Under the pieces are notes generated by a model. That model was given only the letters and a program-made list of their open reading frames with translations, was not told where the DNA came from and did not search any database. A stretch of DNA of 64,000 nucleotides from Streptomyces sp. DH-12 (lineage in GTDB: Bacteria > Actinomycetota > Actinomycetes > Streptomycetales > Streptomycetaceae), in contig NZ_PPFB01000001.1 in assembly GCF_002899455.1 (NCBI RefSeq), positions 3,946,501-4,010,500 of the forward strand. Direction: 5' to 3'. Made by a program: the position numbers and the translations under genes. Of the stretch, positions 24,833 to 35,510 are shown piece after piece (the first letter of the stretch is position 1; each line of letters starts with the position of its first letter).

Positions 24833-25909
24833 TCAGTTGGACAGCGGCAACTGCCGTACCAGCAGTTTCCCGGCCATCGTCACGCCGCCGTCCATCGCGA
24901 TGGCGAGTCCGTCGGCGTACACGTGCGGTTCGGCCACCGCGGGACTGTTGTCGTCCTCGCCGTCCTCGGAGCCGACCTCGCCCAGCAGATACGGGATCGG
25001 GCTGTGTCCGTGAACGACCCGGGTGCCGCCGTACGTATCGAGCAGGGAGCGCACCGCGTCGGCGCCGCCCTCGTCGCGGAAGGAGAACCGCTTGGTGAAC
25101 TTGCGGAACAGGTCCCAGACCTCGTCGGCGTCGTTCCGGGTGAGGGTCTCGCGGATCGTGTCGTTGACCTCTTCGATCGACCGGCCGTAGTCGAGGTAGG
25201 CGGTGGTGTCCGAGTGCAGCAGGAGATGGCCGTCGACCTCCTCGACGGCGTCGAGGCGGGCCATCCACTGCAGGTGGTGGTCCTGGAGGCGGTCCATGTC
25301 GGTCTTCTGGCCGCCGTTGAGCAGCCAGGCCGCCTGGAAGGTGGCGGTGCCCGCGCCCGAGTTGACGGGCGTGTCGCCGAACCGCTTGGCACCGAGCAGC
25401 AGCAGTTCGTGGTTGCCCATGAGCGCTTTGCAGTAGCCGCCGGCCGCGGCGGCCTCGGCGGACAGCCGCATCACCAGGTCGATGACGCCGATGCCGTCCG
25501 GGCCGCGGTCGGTGAAGTCGCCGAGGAACCACAGGCGCGCGGTGCCGGCGCACCACTTGCCCGCGGAGTCGATGAGGCCCTGCTCCTGGAGGGCGGCCAC
25601 CAGCTCGTCCAGGTAGCCGTGGACGTCGCCGACCACGTACAGCGGGCCCTTGCCGGTGGCGGGCTGCGGGGCGGGCGCGGCCACGGGGTCGACGGTCACC
25701 TGGACCGTGTCACCCCGGTTGATGACGGGGAGGTCCCGCTGGGTCGGCGTGTACCCGTCCGGGTACGCCTCCTCGGCCGGCGGGACGACGTCACCGGGGT
25801 GCGTGCTGTGGACGTACGGACCGGTCTCGTGGACGTACGCGGGCACCCGGAAGTCGCGCAACGTCGCCGTCCGTTCCGCCTCGGGTCCCTGACCGGCCCC
25901 CTGAGTCAT
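24833..25909 (-). CDS. Calcineurin-like metallophosphoesterase
   Basis: About 358 residues. Metallophosphatase motifs in order: GDVHG (94-98), GDFTDRG (GDxxDRG), GNHELLLLG, and the C-terminal HGHSPIPYL. The order and spacing match the PPP-type bis(5'-nucleosyl)-tetraphosphatase/serine-threonine phosphatase branch (ApaH/PrpE-like). A non-conserved N-terminal 85 residues precede the fold. The start chosen is ATG 25909 (MTQGAGQG); an upstream ATG at 25924 is possible. No operon partner is evident. Confidence 0.85.
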   Translation of the reverse strand: MTQGAGQGPEAERTATLRDFRVPAYVHETGPYVHSTHPGDVVPPAEEAYPDGYTPTQRDLPVINRGDTVQVTVDPVAAPAPQPATGKGPLYVVGDVHGYLDELVAALQEQGLIDSAGKWCAGTARLWFLGDFTDRGPDGIGVIDLVMRLSAEAAAAGGYCKALMGNHELLLLGAKRFGDTPVNSGAGTATFQAAWLLNGGQKTDMDRLQDHHLQWMARLDAVEEVDGHLLLHSDTTAYLDYGRSIEEVNDTIRETLTRNDADEVWDLFRKFTKRFSFRDEGGADAVRSLLDTYGGTRVVHGHSPIPYLLGEVGSEDGEDDNSPAVAEPHVYADGLAIAMDGGVTMAGKLLVRQLPLSN

Positions 25910-25990
25910 CGACCCCTCCACCATCGCGCCGCATCTGCACCGCGTCGGACTGCCTGGTCGCAGCGGCCCGCGGTGTCGTGGGCCCATCAT

Positions 25991-26563
25991 AGGAATGCGG
26001 ATCGCGCCGTGTGATGACCCAGGGGTGGTGAATCAGAACAAGACTCCGGTTCACTGCGGCTTTCGCCCCGTTTGCGGTGGTCTCCGGCCGTCCGGAACGC
26101 GTCCTTCCCCAGCACGCGGTCGCCCCCCCGGACGCCTGACGGTCCTCCGGCCGGGCTTCGTCCGGCGACCGGCCGGTGGTCCGGATTCCGGTTACGGGCA
26201 GCCCCTGCCGTCCCCATCCCTGTCCCATGTTCCCCGTGTCCCCGTGTCCCCGTTCCCCGTGACCGGCCGGTCGTCGAGCGTCCAGTACCCGGGCCACCCG
26301 GAACCGGCAGTGGCCGGTCGTGCCGCTCCCCGTTCCAGGAATCCGGTGCCCTGACCTGCCCTCCGGCCGCCCGGCCGTCCCCTCGTCATCCCCGCGGCGC
26401 GTCCCCGCGCATCCGCGCATCCACCACCGGTGACCGGACCGTCCCGCCGGACGGCCGGTCCGTGTTCTCCCGGGAGCTCCGAGCGGGCCGGGTCCCGCCT
26501 CGCTTCACCCCTCCGGAAGCGGGGCGTTCCCCCTGGTCGTCCGGCCCTTCGTGCCCCGGGTGC
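25991..26563. other. Long intergenic region without a recognisable gene
   Basis: About 570 bases between the metallophosphatase and the LacI gene (both minus strand). It contains C-rich low-complexity runs (for example CCCGTGTCCCCGTGTCCCC near 26236) and no plausible coding frame, RNA gene or clear promoter that I can see. The open frames crossing it look arginine/proline-rich and non-coding. It may be leader sequence for the phosphatase plus decayed DNA. Confidence 0.5.
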
Positions 26564-27676
26564 TCACGTCCCCTGCGGCGACCTCGGCGGGCTGACCGTC
26601 GTGCGGGGCGGCCGGCGCTGCGAGGACGTGCGCACGATCAGCTCGGTCGGTATCACCTGCTCGACCGGCTGGTCGGAGTCGACTCCCTCGATGGCGTCGA
26701 TCAGCAGCTGCACCACGGCCGTGCCGATGCGGCGCGGTTTCAGGGAGAGCGTGGTGACGGGCGGCTCGGTGTTGGCGTAGACCGTGGACTCGCTGCAGCA
26801 GACGAGGAGCAGGTCGTCGGGCACCCGCAGCCCGTAGCGGCGGGCCGCGGCGAGCAGGTCGGTGCCGTTGGGGTCGAAGAGCCCGTAGACCGCGTCGGGG
26901 CGGTCCGGGCGGGCGAGCAGTCGGTCGGCGGCGACGGCGCCCGCGCACGGGTCGTGCGCCGGGTACGCCTCGTACACCGGGTCCTGTCCCACCCGCTCGC
27001 ACCAGTGCAGGTACGCGGTGGTCGACAGGTGGGTGTACGTGTCGGTGGTGGTGCCGGTCAGCAGGCCGATGCGGCGGGCGCCGGCGTCGGCGAGGTGGTC
27101 GAGGATGCCGAGCACGGCGGCCTCGTGGTCGTTGTCGACCCAGGCCGTGACCGGCAGGGAGCCGGCCGGGCGGCCGTCGGAGACGACGGGTAAGCCCTGG
27201 CGCACCAGTTCGCCGACCACCGGGTCCTGGTCGGAGGGGTCGATGACCACCGTGCCGTCCAGGGCGACGTTCGACCACACGTCGTGGCGGGAGGTCGCGG
27301 GCAGGATGACGAGGGCGTAGCCGCGGGCGAGCGCGGCGGAGGTGGCGGCCCGCGCCATCTCGGCGAAGTACGCGAACTCGGTGAAGGTGAAAGGTTCATC
27401 CCCGTACGTCGTCACGGTCAGGCCGATGAGTCCGGACTTCCCGGTGCGGAGCGTTCGGGCGGCGGCCGAGGGGCGGTACCCCAGTCTGTCGGCCACCTCG
27501 CGGACGTGGCGCCGGGTGGCGTCCGGGAGCCGGCCCTTGCCGTTGAGGGCATCGGAGACGGTCGTGATGGAGACTCCGGCGGCGGCGGCCACGTCCCTGA
27601 TGCCCGCTCGACCCGGCCGGCTGCCTCGGCGTGAGGTTTCCGCGCGGCTCACCTGGTGCTTCCCTGCTGCTGTCAT
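26564..27676 (-). CDS. LacI family transcriptional regulator
   Basis: A 370-residue LacI/GalR regulator. HTH at residues 25-46 (GIRDVAAAAGVSITTVSDAL), hinge RLPDATRRHVREVADRLGYR, and a periplasmic-binding-like effector domain with the dimer-interface segments DAVYGLFDPNGTDLL and TTLSLKPRRIG. The start is ATG 27676 (MTAAGKHQ). No sugar-transport or catabolic genes are adjacent, so target and inducer are unknown. The hisC gene is divergent, 438 bases away. Confidence 0.9.
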   Translation of the reverse strand: MTAAGKHQVSRAETSRRGSRPGRAGIRDVAAAAGVSITTVSDALNGKGRLPDATRRHVREVADRLGYRPSAAARTLRTGKSGLIGLTVTTYGDEPFTFTEFAYFAEMARAATSAALARGYALVILPATSRHDVWSNVALDGTVVIDPSDQDPVVGELVRQGLPVVSDGRPAGSLPVTAWVDNDHEAAVLGILDHLADAGARRIGLLTGTTTDTYTHLSTTAYLHWCERVGQDPVYEAYPAHDPCAGAVAADRLLARPDRPDAVYGLFDPNGTDLLAAARRYGLRVPDDLLLVCCSESTVYANTEPPVTTLSLKPRRIGTAVVQLLIDAIEGVDSDQPVEQVIPTELIVRTSSQRRPPRTTVSPPRSPQGT

Positions 27677-28114
27677 GGCGAGCCGATAGTAGGGCTCATG
27701 CGGTGGGGTAGGGCGGACGCATATGCACGCATTGGCAGGCACGTTTCTGCATGATCATTTAGTGTCAACCGCCTGCGAAACCATGGGTGTTGAACGTTCC
27801 AATGCCAGCCCCTGGCGTGTCCGCGCATGCGAGCCTGGCGAGGGTGTGATGTTGCGAAGAGGTCTCAACTCACCTGCACGGGTGATGCGCGCCACGGCGC
27901 GAACCACCGGCGCATAGATATATGTGCAGCGCGCCCCTGACATGCACGCCCTTCGCACCCGTACGGGCGATGTCGCCTGTGTTGTCCATGTGACGGACGG
28001 GAAGGCAGGAGCCGTCGCCGTCCCTATACGCAGCGACGCCGAATCCTCATAAGGTGAGGAGTATTGGATGTCGGCGGCGGTCATGGGCCGCCGGTCTTCG
28101 CGAGGAGGACTGCG
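27677..28114. other. Divergent lacI-hisC intergenic region with two palindromes
   Basis: No gene is recognised. Two inverted repeats could be operators. TTGAACGTTCCAA at 27790-27802 is near-palindromic around the perfect GAACGTTC; it is LacI-site-like in size. TCCTCA-TAAGG-TGAGGA at 28044-28060 is 55 bases upstream of hisC. Both are weak evidence. Confidence 0.35.
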
Positions 28115-29194
28115 GTGAGCGAGACGAGCCCCAAGCTGCGCGCCGAGCTGGAGGGGATCCCCACCTACAAGCCGGGCAAGCCCGCCGCGGCCGACGGGCC
28201 GGTGGCGTACAAGCTGTCCTCCAACGAGAACCCCTATCCGCCGCTGCCGGGCGTGATGGAGACCGTGACGGCCGCGGCCTCCTCCTTCAACCGCTACCCG
28301 GACATGGCCTGCACCGCCCTGACGGCCGAGCTGTCCGAGCGCTTCGGGGTCCCGGCGTCCCACCTGGCCACGGGCACCGGCTCGGTCGGCGTCGCCCAGC
28401 AGCTGCTGCAGGCCACCTCCGGCCCCGGCGACGAGGTGATCTACGCCTGGCGCTCCTTCGAGGCCTACCCGATCATCACGCAGATCAGCGGCGCCGCGTC
28501 CGTGCAGGTCCCGCTGACCGAGGGCGACGTGCACGACCTGGACGCGATGGCCGACGCGATCACCGACCGGACCCGGCTGATCTTCGTCTGCAACCCCAAC
28601 AACCCGACCGGCACCGTGGTGCGCCGGGCCGAGCTGGAGCGCTTCCTCGACCGGGTGCCCGGGGACGTCCTGGTGGTGCTGGACGAGGCCTACCGCGAGT
28701 TCATCCGCGACCCCGAGGTGCCGGACGGCGTGGAGTTCTACCGGGAGCGGCCCAACGTCTGCGTGCTGCGCACCTTCTCCAAGGCGTACGGTCTCGCCGG
28801 GCTGCGCGTCGGTTTCGCCATCGCCCACGAGCCGGTGGCCGCGGCGCTGCGCAAGACGGCGGTGCCGTTCGGTGTGAGCCAGATCGCCCAGGAGGCCGCG
28901 ATCGCCTCGCTGCGGGCCGAGGACGAGCTGATCGGCCGGGTCGGCGCCCTGGTGTGCGAGCGGAACCGGGTGATGGACGGGCTGCGCGCCCAGGGCTGGA
29001 CGGTGCCCGAGTCCCAGGCCAACTTCGTGTGGCTGCGGCTGGGGGAGCGCACCGTGCCGTTCGCGCAGGCGTGCGAGCAGGCCGGTGTGGTCGTCCGGCC
29101 GTTCCCGGGCGAGGGGGTGCGGGTCACCGTCGGTGAGACGGAGGCGAACGACCTCTTCCTGAAGGTGGCCGAGGAGTTCCGTACCCAGGGCTGA
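28115..29194 (+). CDS. hisC: Histidinol-phosphate aminotransferase-like PLP enzyme
   Basis: A 359-residue class I/II aminotransferase. The PLP lysine is in TFSKAYGLAGLRVGF (K223), and CNPNNPTGT and DEAYREF are intact. It closely resembles actinobacterial HisC2/PatA proteins, which transaminate histidinol phosphate and/or aromatic keto acids. It is not beside other his genes, so a phenylalanine or tyrosine aminotransferase role is possible; a prephenate dehydratase gene lies 20 kb away. GTG 28115 (VSETSPK) follows GAGGACTGCG. A perfect 17-bp terminator hairpin follows. Confidence 0.9.
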   Translation: MSETSPKLRAELEGIPTYKPGKPAAADGPVAYKLSSNENPYPPLPGVMETVTAAASSFNRYPDMACTALTAELSERFGVPASHLATGTGSVGVAQQLLQATSGPGDEVIYAWRSFEAYPIITQISGAASVQVPLTEGDVHDLDAMADAITDRTRLIFVCNPNNPTGTVVRRAELERFLDRVPGDVLVVLDEAYREFIRDPEVPDGVEFYRERPNVCVLRTFSKAYGLAGLRVGFAIAHEPVAAALRKTAVPFGVSQIAQEAAIASLRAEDELIGRVGALVCERNRVMDGLRAQGWTVPESQANFVWLRLGERTVPFAQACEQAGVVVRPFPGEGVRVTVGETEANDLFLKVAEEFRTQG

Positions 29195-29204
29195 CCCGCG
29201 GGTG

Positions 29205-29243
29205 CGAGGGGCGGCCGGCGGGTGATCCGCCGGCCGCCCCTCG
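29205..29243 (+). terminator. Intrinsic terminator after hisC
   Basis: Perfect 17-bp stem (29205-29221 with 29227-29243) and 5-base loop, starting ten bases after the hisC stop. It insulates the cyd operon from hisC. Confidence 0.9.
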
Positions 29244-29356
29244 TCGTGTCCGGGGCGGGTTCGTCCCCGCGTCCGGAGACGCCGGGCGAAGGGGTTGACA
29301 TCACACCGGACCCCCCTTCCGGGTCGTGAAAGCAGTACGTCATAATTGCTTGTGAA

Positions 29357-29372
29357 TGTGAACGCGTTCACA
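29357..29372. promoter_or_regulatory. Rex operator (ROP site) of the cyd operon
   Basis: TGTGAACGCGTTCACA is a perfect 16-bp palindrome and matches the published Streptomyces Rex operator consensus. A further half site TTGTGAA lies at 29350-29356, just beside it. Rex, an NADH/NAD+ sensor, releases such sites when NADH rises, which derepresses cytochrome bd. CATAAT at 29341-29346 is a candidate -10 element just upstream, so bound Rex would block RNA polymerase. Confidence 0.88.
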
Positions 29373-29457
29373 AGCGCATCCCGTTTCTCCCGAGATGACC
29401 GGGGACGGAGCGGGCTCAGCGCGGCTGCTGCACCACGGCGAAGTAAGGAGCGACGAC

Positions 29458-30963
29458 GTGGATCTGGCTCTGGCGCCGGAGACCCTGGCGCGATGGCAGT
29501 TCGGAATCACCACCGTCTACCACTTCCTCTTCGTCCCCCTGACGATCTCGCTCGCCGCCCTTGTCGCCGGGCTGCAGACCGCCTGGGTGCGGACGGAGAA
29601 GGAGAAGTACCTCAGAGCGACGAAGTTCTGGGGGAAGCTCTTCCTGATCAACATCGCGATGGGCGTCGTCACCGGCATCGTGCAGGAGTTCCAGTTCGGC
29701 ATGAACTGGTCCGACTACTCGCGGTTCGTCGGTGACGTCTTCGGGGCGCCGCTCGCCTTCGAGGCGCTGATCGCCTTCTTCTTCGAGTCCACCTTCATCG
29801 GCCTGTGGATCTTCGGCTGGGACCGGCTGCCGAAGAGGATCCACCTGGCCTGCATCTGGATGGTCTCGATCGGCACGCTGCTGTCGGCGTACTTCATCCT
29901 CGCCGCCAACTCCTGGATGCAGCACCCGGTCGGCTACCGGATCAACGAGGAGAAGGGCCGCGCCGAGCTCACCGACTTCTGGCTGGTGCTCACCCAGAAC
30001 ACCACGCTCAACCAGGTCTTCCACAGCTTCTCGGCGGCCTTCCTCACCGGCGGCGCCTTCATGGTCGGCATCGCGGCCTTCCACCTGCTGCGCAAGAAGC
30101 ACATCCCGGTGATGCGCACCTCGCTGCGGCTCGGGCTGGTCACCCTGGCGGTCGGCGGACTGTTCACCGCGGTCAGCGGCGACACCCTCGGCAAGGTCAT
30201 GTACGAGCAGCAGCCGATGAAGATGGCCGCCGCCGAGGCCCTCTGGGACGGCGAGGCACCCGCGCCCTTCTCCGTCTTCGCCTACGGCGACGTCGACGAG
30301 GGGCACAACAAGGTCGCCCTGGAGGTCCCCGGCCTGCTGTCCTTCCTCGCCCACAGCGACTTCGAGTCGTACGTGCCCGGCATCAACGACACCAACGAGG
30401 CGCTGCAGGAGAAGTTCGGACCCGGCGACTACAAGCCCATCGTGCCCGTCGCCTACTGGGGCTTCCGCTGGATGATCGGGTTCGGCATGGCCTCCTTCTC
30501 GGTGGGTCTGCTCGGGCTGTGGCTCACCCGGAAGAAGTTCCTGCTGCCGGCCGCGTACCGCACCGGCGAGGACGAGGTGCCGCGTCTGGTGCTGCTGAAG
30601 CAGCCGCTCGGTTCCCGGCTGACCCGGCTGTACTGGCTGGCCGCGGTGTGGACCATGGCCTTCCCGCTGATCGCCAACGCCTGGGGCTGGATCTTCACCG
30701 AGATGGGCCGTCAGCCCTGGGTCGTCTACGGCGTGATGCGCACCGAGGACGCGGTCTCCCCCGGCGTCTCGCAGGCCGAGGTCATCACCTCGATGACCGT
30801 CTTCACCCTGCTCTACGCCGTGCTGGCCGTCATCGAGGTCAAGCTGCTCGTCAAGTACGTCAAGGCCGGGCCGCCCGAGCTGAGCGACTCCGACCTCAAC
30901 CCGCCCACGAAGCTCGGCGGCGACGTCCGTGACGCCGACAAGCCGATGGCCTTCTCGTACTAG
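29458..30963 (+). CDS. cydA: Cytochrome bd ubiquinol/menaquinol oxidase subunit I
   Basis: A 501-residue heme-bearing subunit of cytochrome bd, the high-affinity terminal oxidase. The N-terminal DLALAPETLARWQFGITTVYH contains the conserved arginine and histidine, and the GRQPWVVYGVMRT motif near residue 416 is diagnostic. The quinol-binding Q-loop looks short, as in Gram-positive enzymes. GTG 29458 is preceded by TAAGGAG. It is first in the cydA-cydB-cydDC operon, 86 bases downstream of the Rex box; cydB starts 20 bases after its stop. Confidence 0.97.
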   Translation: MDLALAPETLARWQFGITTVYHFLFVPLTISLAALVAGLQTAWVRTEKEKYLRATKFWGKLFLINIAMGVVTGIVQEFQFGMNWSDYSRFVGDVFGAPLAFEALIAFFFESTFIGLWIFGWDRLPKRIHLACIWMVSIGTLLSAYFILAANSWMQHPVGYRINEEKGRAELTDFWLVLTQNTTLNQVFHSFSAAFLTGGAFMVGIAAFHLLRKKHIPVMRTSLRLGLVTLAVGGLFTAVSGDTLGKVMYEQQPMKMAAAEALWDGEAPAPFSVFAYGDVDEGHNKVALEVPGLLSFLAHSDFESYVPGINDTNEALQEKFGPGDYKPIVPVAYWGFRWMIGFGMASFSVGLLGLWLTRKKFLLPAAYRTGEDEVPRLVLLKQPLGSRLTRLYWLAAVWTMAFPLIANAWGWIFTEMGRQPWVVYGVMRTEDAVSPGVSQAEVITSMTVFTLLYAVLAVIEVKLLVKYVKAGPPELSDSDLNPPTKLGGDVRDADKPMAFSY

Positions 30964-30983
30964 GCCGAGGGAGCTGCACTGTC

Positions 30984-31988
<1,005 letters not shown>

Positions 31989-31993
31989 GGTGT

Positions 31994-32007
31994 GTTTCAC
32001 GTGAAAC
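31994..32007. promoter_or_regulatory. parS: Perfect parS site between cydB and cydDC
   Basis: GTTTCACGTGAAAC, exact match to the parS 14-mer. It occupies the gap between the GAGGTG ribosome-binding site (31987-31992) and the probable GTG start at 32001, and overlaps the first codons of cydDC. Confidence 0.88.
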
Positions 32008-35000
32008 CAATCGACCCCCGCCTCATCCGGTACGCGCGTGCCACCCGGGGCTTCCTGGCAGCGGTCGTCGGCCTCGGGGCCGTCGGCGCGGGGCTGGTCG
32101 TCGCCCAGGCCATGCTCATCGCCGAGATCGTGGTCTCCTCCTTCCAGGACGGCCGGTCCGCCGGTGAGCTGCGCACGCCGCTGCTGCTGCTCGTCGCGGT
32201 GGCGGCCGGCCGCGGCCTGGTCGGCTGGCTGACCGAACTGGCCGCGCACCGGGCGAGCGCCGCCGTGAAGTCGGAGCTGCGGGGGCGGTTGCTGGACCGG
32301 GCGACGGCACTGGGACCGGGGTGGCTCGACGGACAGCGCACCGGGTCGCTGGTCACCCTGGCGACCCGGGGCGTCGACGCCCTCGACGGTTACTTCTCCC
32401 GGTACCTCCCCCAGCTGGGGCTCGCGGTGGTCGTACCGGTCGCCGTGCTGGCGCGGATCGTCACCGAGGAGTGGGTGTCGGCGGCGATCATCGTCGGCAC
32501 CCTGCCGCTCATCCCCGTCTTCATGGTGCTGATCGGCTGGGCCACGCAGAACCGGATGGACCGCCAGTGGCTGCTGCTCTCCCGGCTGTCCGGTCACTTC
32601 CTGGACGTCGTCGCCGGGCTGCCGACGCTGAAGGTCTTCGGCCGGGCCAAGGCCCAGGCCGAGTCGATCCGCAGGATCACCGCCGAGTACCGGCGGGCGA
32701 CCATGCGGACGCTGCGGATCGCCTTCATCTCGTCCTTCGCGCTGGAACTCCTCGCCACCCTCTCGGTCGCGCTGGTCGCCGTGACCATCGGCATGCGCCT
32801 GGTCTACGGCGAGCTGGACCTCTACACGGGCCTGCTCATCCTGATCCTGGCTCCGGAGGCGTATCTGCCGCTGCGTCAGGTCGGGACGCAGTACCACGCG
32901 GCCGCGGAAGGACTCGGAGCGGCCGAGGAGATCTTCACGGTGCTCGAGACGCCCGCGCCCGCGGCGGGGAAGGGCGCGGTGCCGCGGGGCGCCGTCGCCT
33001 TCGAGAACGTGACGGTCCGCTACCCCGGCCGGTCCACGGACGCGGTGACGGACGTGTCCTTCACCGTCGCCCCCGGAGAGACGGTCGCGCTCGTCGGGCC
33101 GAGCGGGTCCGGCAAGTCCACCCTGCTCAACGTGGCGCTGGGCTTCGTCCGCCCCGACGCGGGCCGGGTGAGCATCGGCGGCGCCGACCTCGGCGGACTC
33201 GACCTCGCCGACTGGCACCGCCGCGTCGCATGGGTGCCGCAGCGTCCGCACCTCCACGCCGGGACGATCGCGGAGAACGTGCGGCTGGCCCGTCCCGACG
33301 CGGACGACGCGGCGGTGCGGCGCGCGCTGCGGGACGCGGGCGCGCTGGACTTCGTGGACGCCCTGCCCGAGGGGGCCGACACGGTGCTGGGCGAGGACGG
33401 GGCGGGCCTCTCGGCCGGGCAGCGGCAGCGGCTCGCGCTGGCCCGGGCCTTCCTCGCGGACCGGCCCGTGCTGCTGCTCGACGAGCCGACGGCAGCCCTC
33501 GACGGCGCCACGGAGGCCGAGGTCGTGGCGGCGGTACGGCGGCTGGCGGAGGGCCGGACGGTGCTCCTGGTGGTGCACCGCCCGGCGCTGCTCGCCGTCG
33601 CCGACCGGGTGGTCCGGCTGACGGCGCCCGCCGCTCACGACGGGGTCGCGGGCGGGGCGGCCGCCGCCGCTCGGACGGACGCACCCGTGGCGCCGGGCGC
33701 CGTATCCGAGGAGGACTCCGAGCCGGAGACGGTCCCCGACGCCCCCACCGAGCCCGCTCCCGGCGGGGTGCTCGCCCGGGTCCGTGCCCTGTCCGGCGCC
33801 CGGCGGGGGAGGATCACGCTCGCGCTGCTCCTCGGCACGCTCGCCCTGGGCAGCGCCGTCGGCCTCATGGCGACGTCCGGCTGGCTCATCTCCCGCGCCT
33901 CGCAGCAGCCGCCGGTGCTGTACCTGATGATGGCCGTCACCGCGACGCGCGCCTTCGGCATCGGCCGGGCCGTGTTCCGCTACGCCGAGCGGCTGGTGTC
34001 CCACGACGCCGTGCTGCGCGTGCTGGCCGACACCCGCGTCGCGGTCTACCGGCGGCTGGAACGGCTCGCACCCGCCGGACTGCGCGGCACCCGCCGGGGT
34101 GACCTGCTGACCCGGCTGGTCTCCGACGTGGACGCGCTCCAGGACTACTGGCTGCGCTGGCTGCTCCCCGCCGGTGCCGCCGTCGCCGTGTCCGCCCTGT
34201 CCGTCGGCTTCACCGCGTGGCTGCTGCCCGAGGCCGGCGCCGTGCTCGCGGCCGGGTTGCTGGCGGCGGGCGCGGGCGTCCCGCTGCTCACCGGCGCCGT
34301 GGCGCGGCGCACCGAGCGCAGGCTGGCGCCGGCCCGCGGCGTCCTCGCCACCCGGGTGACCGACCTGCTGACCGGCACCGCCGAGCTGACCGTCGCCGGG
34401 GCGCTGCCCGCGCGGTCGGAGGGGACGCGGCGGGCCGACGGCGTCCTGACCCGCATCGCCTCGCGGTCCGCCGCCGCCACCGGCCTCGGCGACGGGCTCA
34501 CGGCGCTGATCTCCGGCCTGACCGTGACGGCCGCCGCCCTCGTCGGTGTGCAGGGCGTGGCCTCCGGCCGGCTCGACGGCGTGGCCCTGGCCGTGGTGGT
34601 CCTCACCCCGCTGGCCGCGTTCGAGGCGGTCCTCGGCATGCCGCTCGCCGTGCAGCACCGGCAGCGGGTGCGCCGCAGCGCGGAGCGCGTGTACGAGGTG
34701 CTGGACGCCGCGGCGCCCGTGCGTGAGCCGGAGACGCCCCGGCCGGCTCCGCTCTCGCCGTTCCCGCTCGTCCTCGAGGGGCTGACGGCCCGCCACCCCG
34801 GGCAGGACCGGGACGCGCTCGCCGGACTGGATCTCACCCTGGAGCGGGGCCGCCGCGTCGCGGTGGTCGGTCCCTCCGGCTCCGGCAAGACCACCCTCGC
34901 CCAGGTGCTGCTGCGGTTCCTGGACCCCGGCGCCGGTTCCTACACGCTCGCGGGTGTGGACGCCCGCGCCCTGGACGGGGACGGCGTACGGCGCATGGTC

Positions 35001-35510
35001 GGGTTGTGCGCGCAGGACGCGCACCTGTTCAACAGCTCGATCCGGGAGAACCTGCTGCTGGCCCGGAAGGACGCGACCGAGGCCGATCTGCGCGACGCGC
35101 TCGGCCGGGCCCGGCTGCTGGACTGGGCGGACGGACTGCCGGACGGGCTGGACACGCTCGTCGGTGAGCACGGCGCGCGGCTGTCCGGTGGTCAGCGGCA
35201 GCGGCTCGCGCTGGCCCGGGCGCTGCTGGCGGACTTCCCCGTGCTGGTGCTGGACGAGCCCGCCGAGCACCTCGACCTGCCGACCGCGGACGCGCTCACA
35301 GCGGATCTGCTGGCCGCCACCGAGGGCCGCACGACCGTCCTCGTCACCCATCGGCTGGCCGGCCTGGAGGCGGTGGACGAGGTGATCGTGCTGGACGCGG
35401 GACGAGTGGTGCAGCGCGGACCGTACGCGGAGCTGCTCGTCGTCGACGGACCGTTGCGGGACATGGCGCTGCGGGAGGAGGCGGCGGGAGCCCTGGTGAC
35501 GGCGTCCTGA
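32001..35510 (+). CDS. cydCD: CydD-CydC fused heterodimeric ABC transporter
   Basis: An ABC exporter fusing both halves in one chain of about 1,169 residues: membrane domain 1 (about 15-300), nucleotide-binding domain 1 (about 330-545, Walker A GPSGSGKST), linker, membrane domain 2 (about 590-890) and nucleotide-binding domain 2 (about 915-1160, Walker A GPSGSGKTT). Signature motifs LSAGQRQRLALARAF and LSGGQRQRLALARAL are present. CydDC exports cysteine/glutathione-type thiols and is required for cytochrome bd assembly. An alternative GTG at 31992 would encode the parS site as FHVKP, but it has no room for an RBS. The GTG at 32001 lies about 10 bases after GAGG. Last gene of the cyd operon. 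Confidence 0.95.
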   Translation: MKPIDPRLIRYARATRGFLAAVVGLGAVGAGLVVAQAMLIAEIVVSSFQDGRSAGELRTPLLLLVAVAAGRGLVGWLTELAAHRASAAVKSELRGRLLDRATALGPGWLDGQRTGSLVTLATRGVDALDGYFSRYLPQLGLAVVVPVAVLARIVTEEWVSAAIIVGTLPLIPVFMVLIGWATQNRMDRQWLLLSRLSGHFLDVVAGLPTLKVFGRAKAQAESIRRITAEYRRATMRTLRIAFISSFALELLATLSVALVAVTIGMRLVYGELDLYTGLLILILAPEAYLPLRQVGTQYHAAAEGLGAAEEIFTVLETPAPAAGKGAVPRGAVAFENVTVRYPGRSTDAVTDVSFTVAPGETVALVGPSGSGKSTLLNVALGFVRPDAGRVSIGGADLGGLDLADWHRRVAWVPQRPHLHAGTIAENVRLARPDADDAAVRRALRDAGALDFVDALPEGADTVLGEDGAGLSAGQRQRLALARAFLADRPVLLLDEPTAALDGATEAEVVAAVRRLAEGRTVLLVVHRPALLAVADRVVRLTAPAAHDGVAGGAAAAARTDAPVAPGAVSEEDSEPETVPDAPTEPAPGGVLARVRALSGARRGRITLALLLGTLALGSAVGLMATSGWLISRASQQPPVLYLMMAVTATRAFGIGRAVFRYAERLVSHDAVLRVLADTRVAVYRRLERLAPAGLRGTRRGDLLTRLVSDVDALQDYWLRWLLPAGAAVAVSALSVGFTAWLLPEAGAVLAAGLLAAGAGVPLLTGAVARRTERRLAPARGVLATRVTDLLTGTAELTVAGALPARSEGTRRADGVLTRIASRSAAATGLGDGLTALISGLTVTAAALVGVQGVASGRLDGVALAVVVLTPLAAFEAVLGMPLAVQHRQRVRRSAERVYEVLDAAAPVREPETPRPAPLSPFPLVLEGLTARHPGQDRDALAGLDLTLERGRRVAVVGPSGSGKTTLAQVLLRFLDPGAGSYTLAGVDARALDGDGVRRMVGLCAQDAHLFNSSIRENLLLARKDATEADLRDALGRARLLDWADGLPDGLDTLVGEHGARLSGGQRQRLALARALLADFPVLVLDEPAEHLDLPTADALTADLLAATEGRTTVLVTHRLAGLEAVDEVIVLDAGRVVQRGPYAELLVVDGPLRDMALREEAAGALVTAS

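Noticed and set aside
26072..27193. Long + strand frame running across the metallophosphatase-LacI gap
   Set aside because: The predicted product is arginine/proline-rich with no motif, and it is antisense to the LacI gene for part of its length.
19733..28064. Possible integrative element, because S. coelicolor carries one near this region
   Set aside because: I find no integrase, excisionase, tRNA att site or direct repeats flanking the stretch, so I call it only less conserved.
29295..29346. TTGACA (29295-29300) as -35 box with CATAAT (29341-29346) as -10 for cydA
   Set aside because: Spacing of 40 bases is far too long; the -35 element of the cyd promoter is unresolved.
31992..32001. GTG 31992 as start of cydDC, with N-terminal FHVKP
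   Set aside because: No space for a Shine-Dalgarno before it; the encoded FHVKP is just the parS site read as protein.
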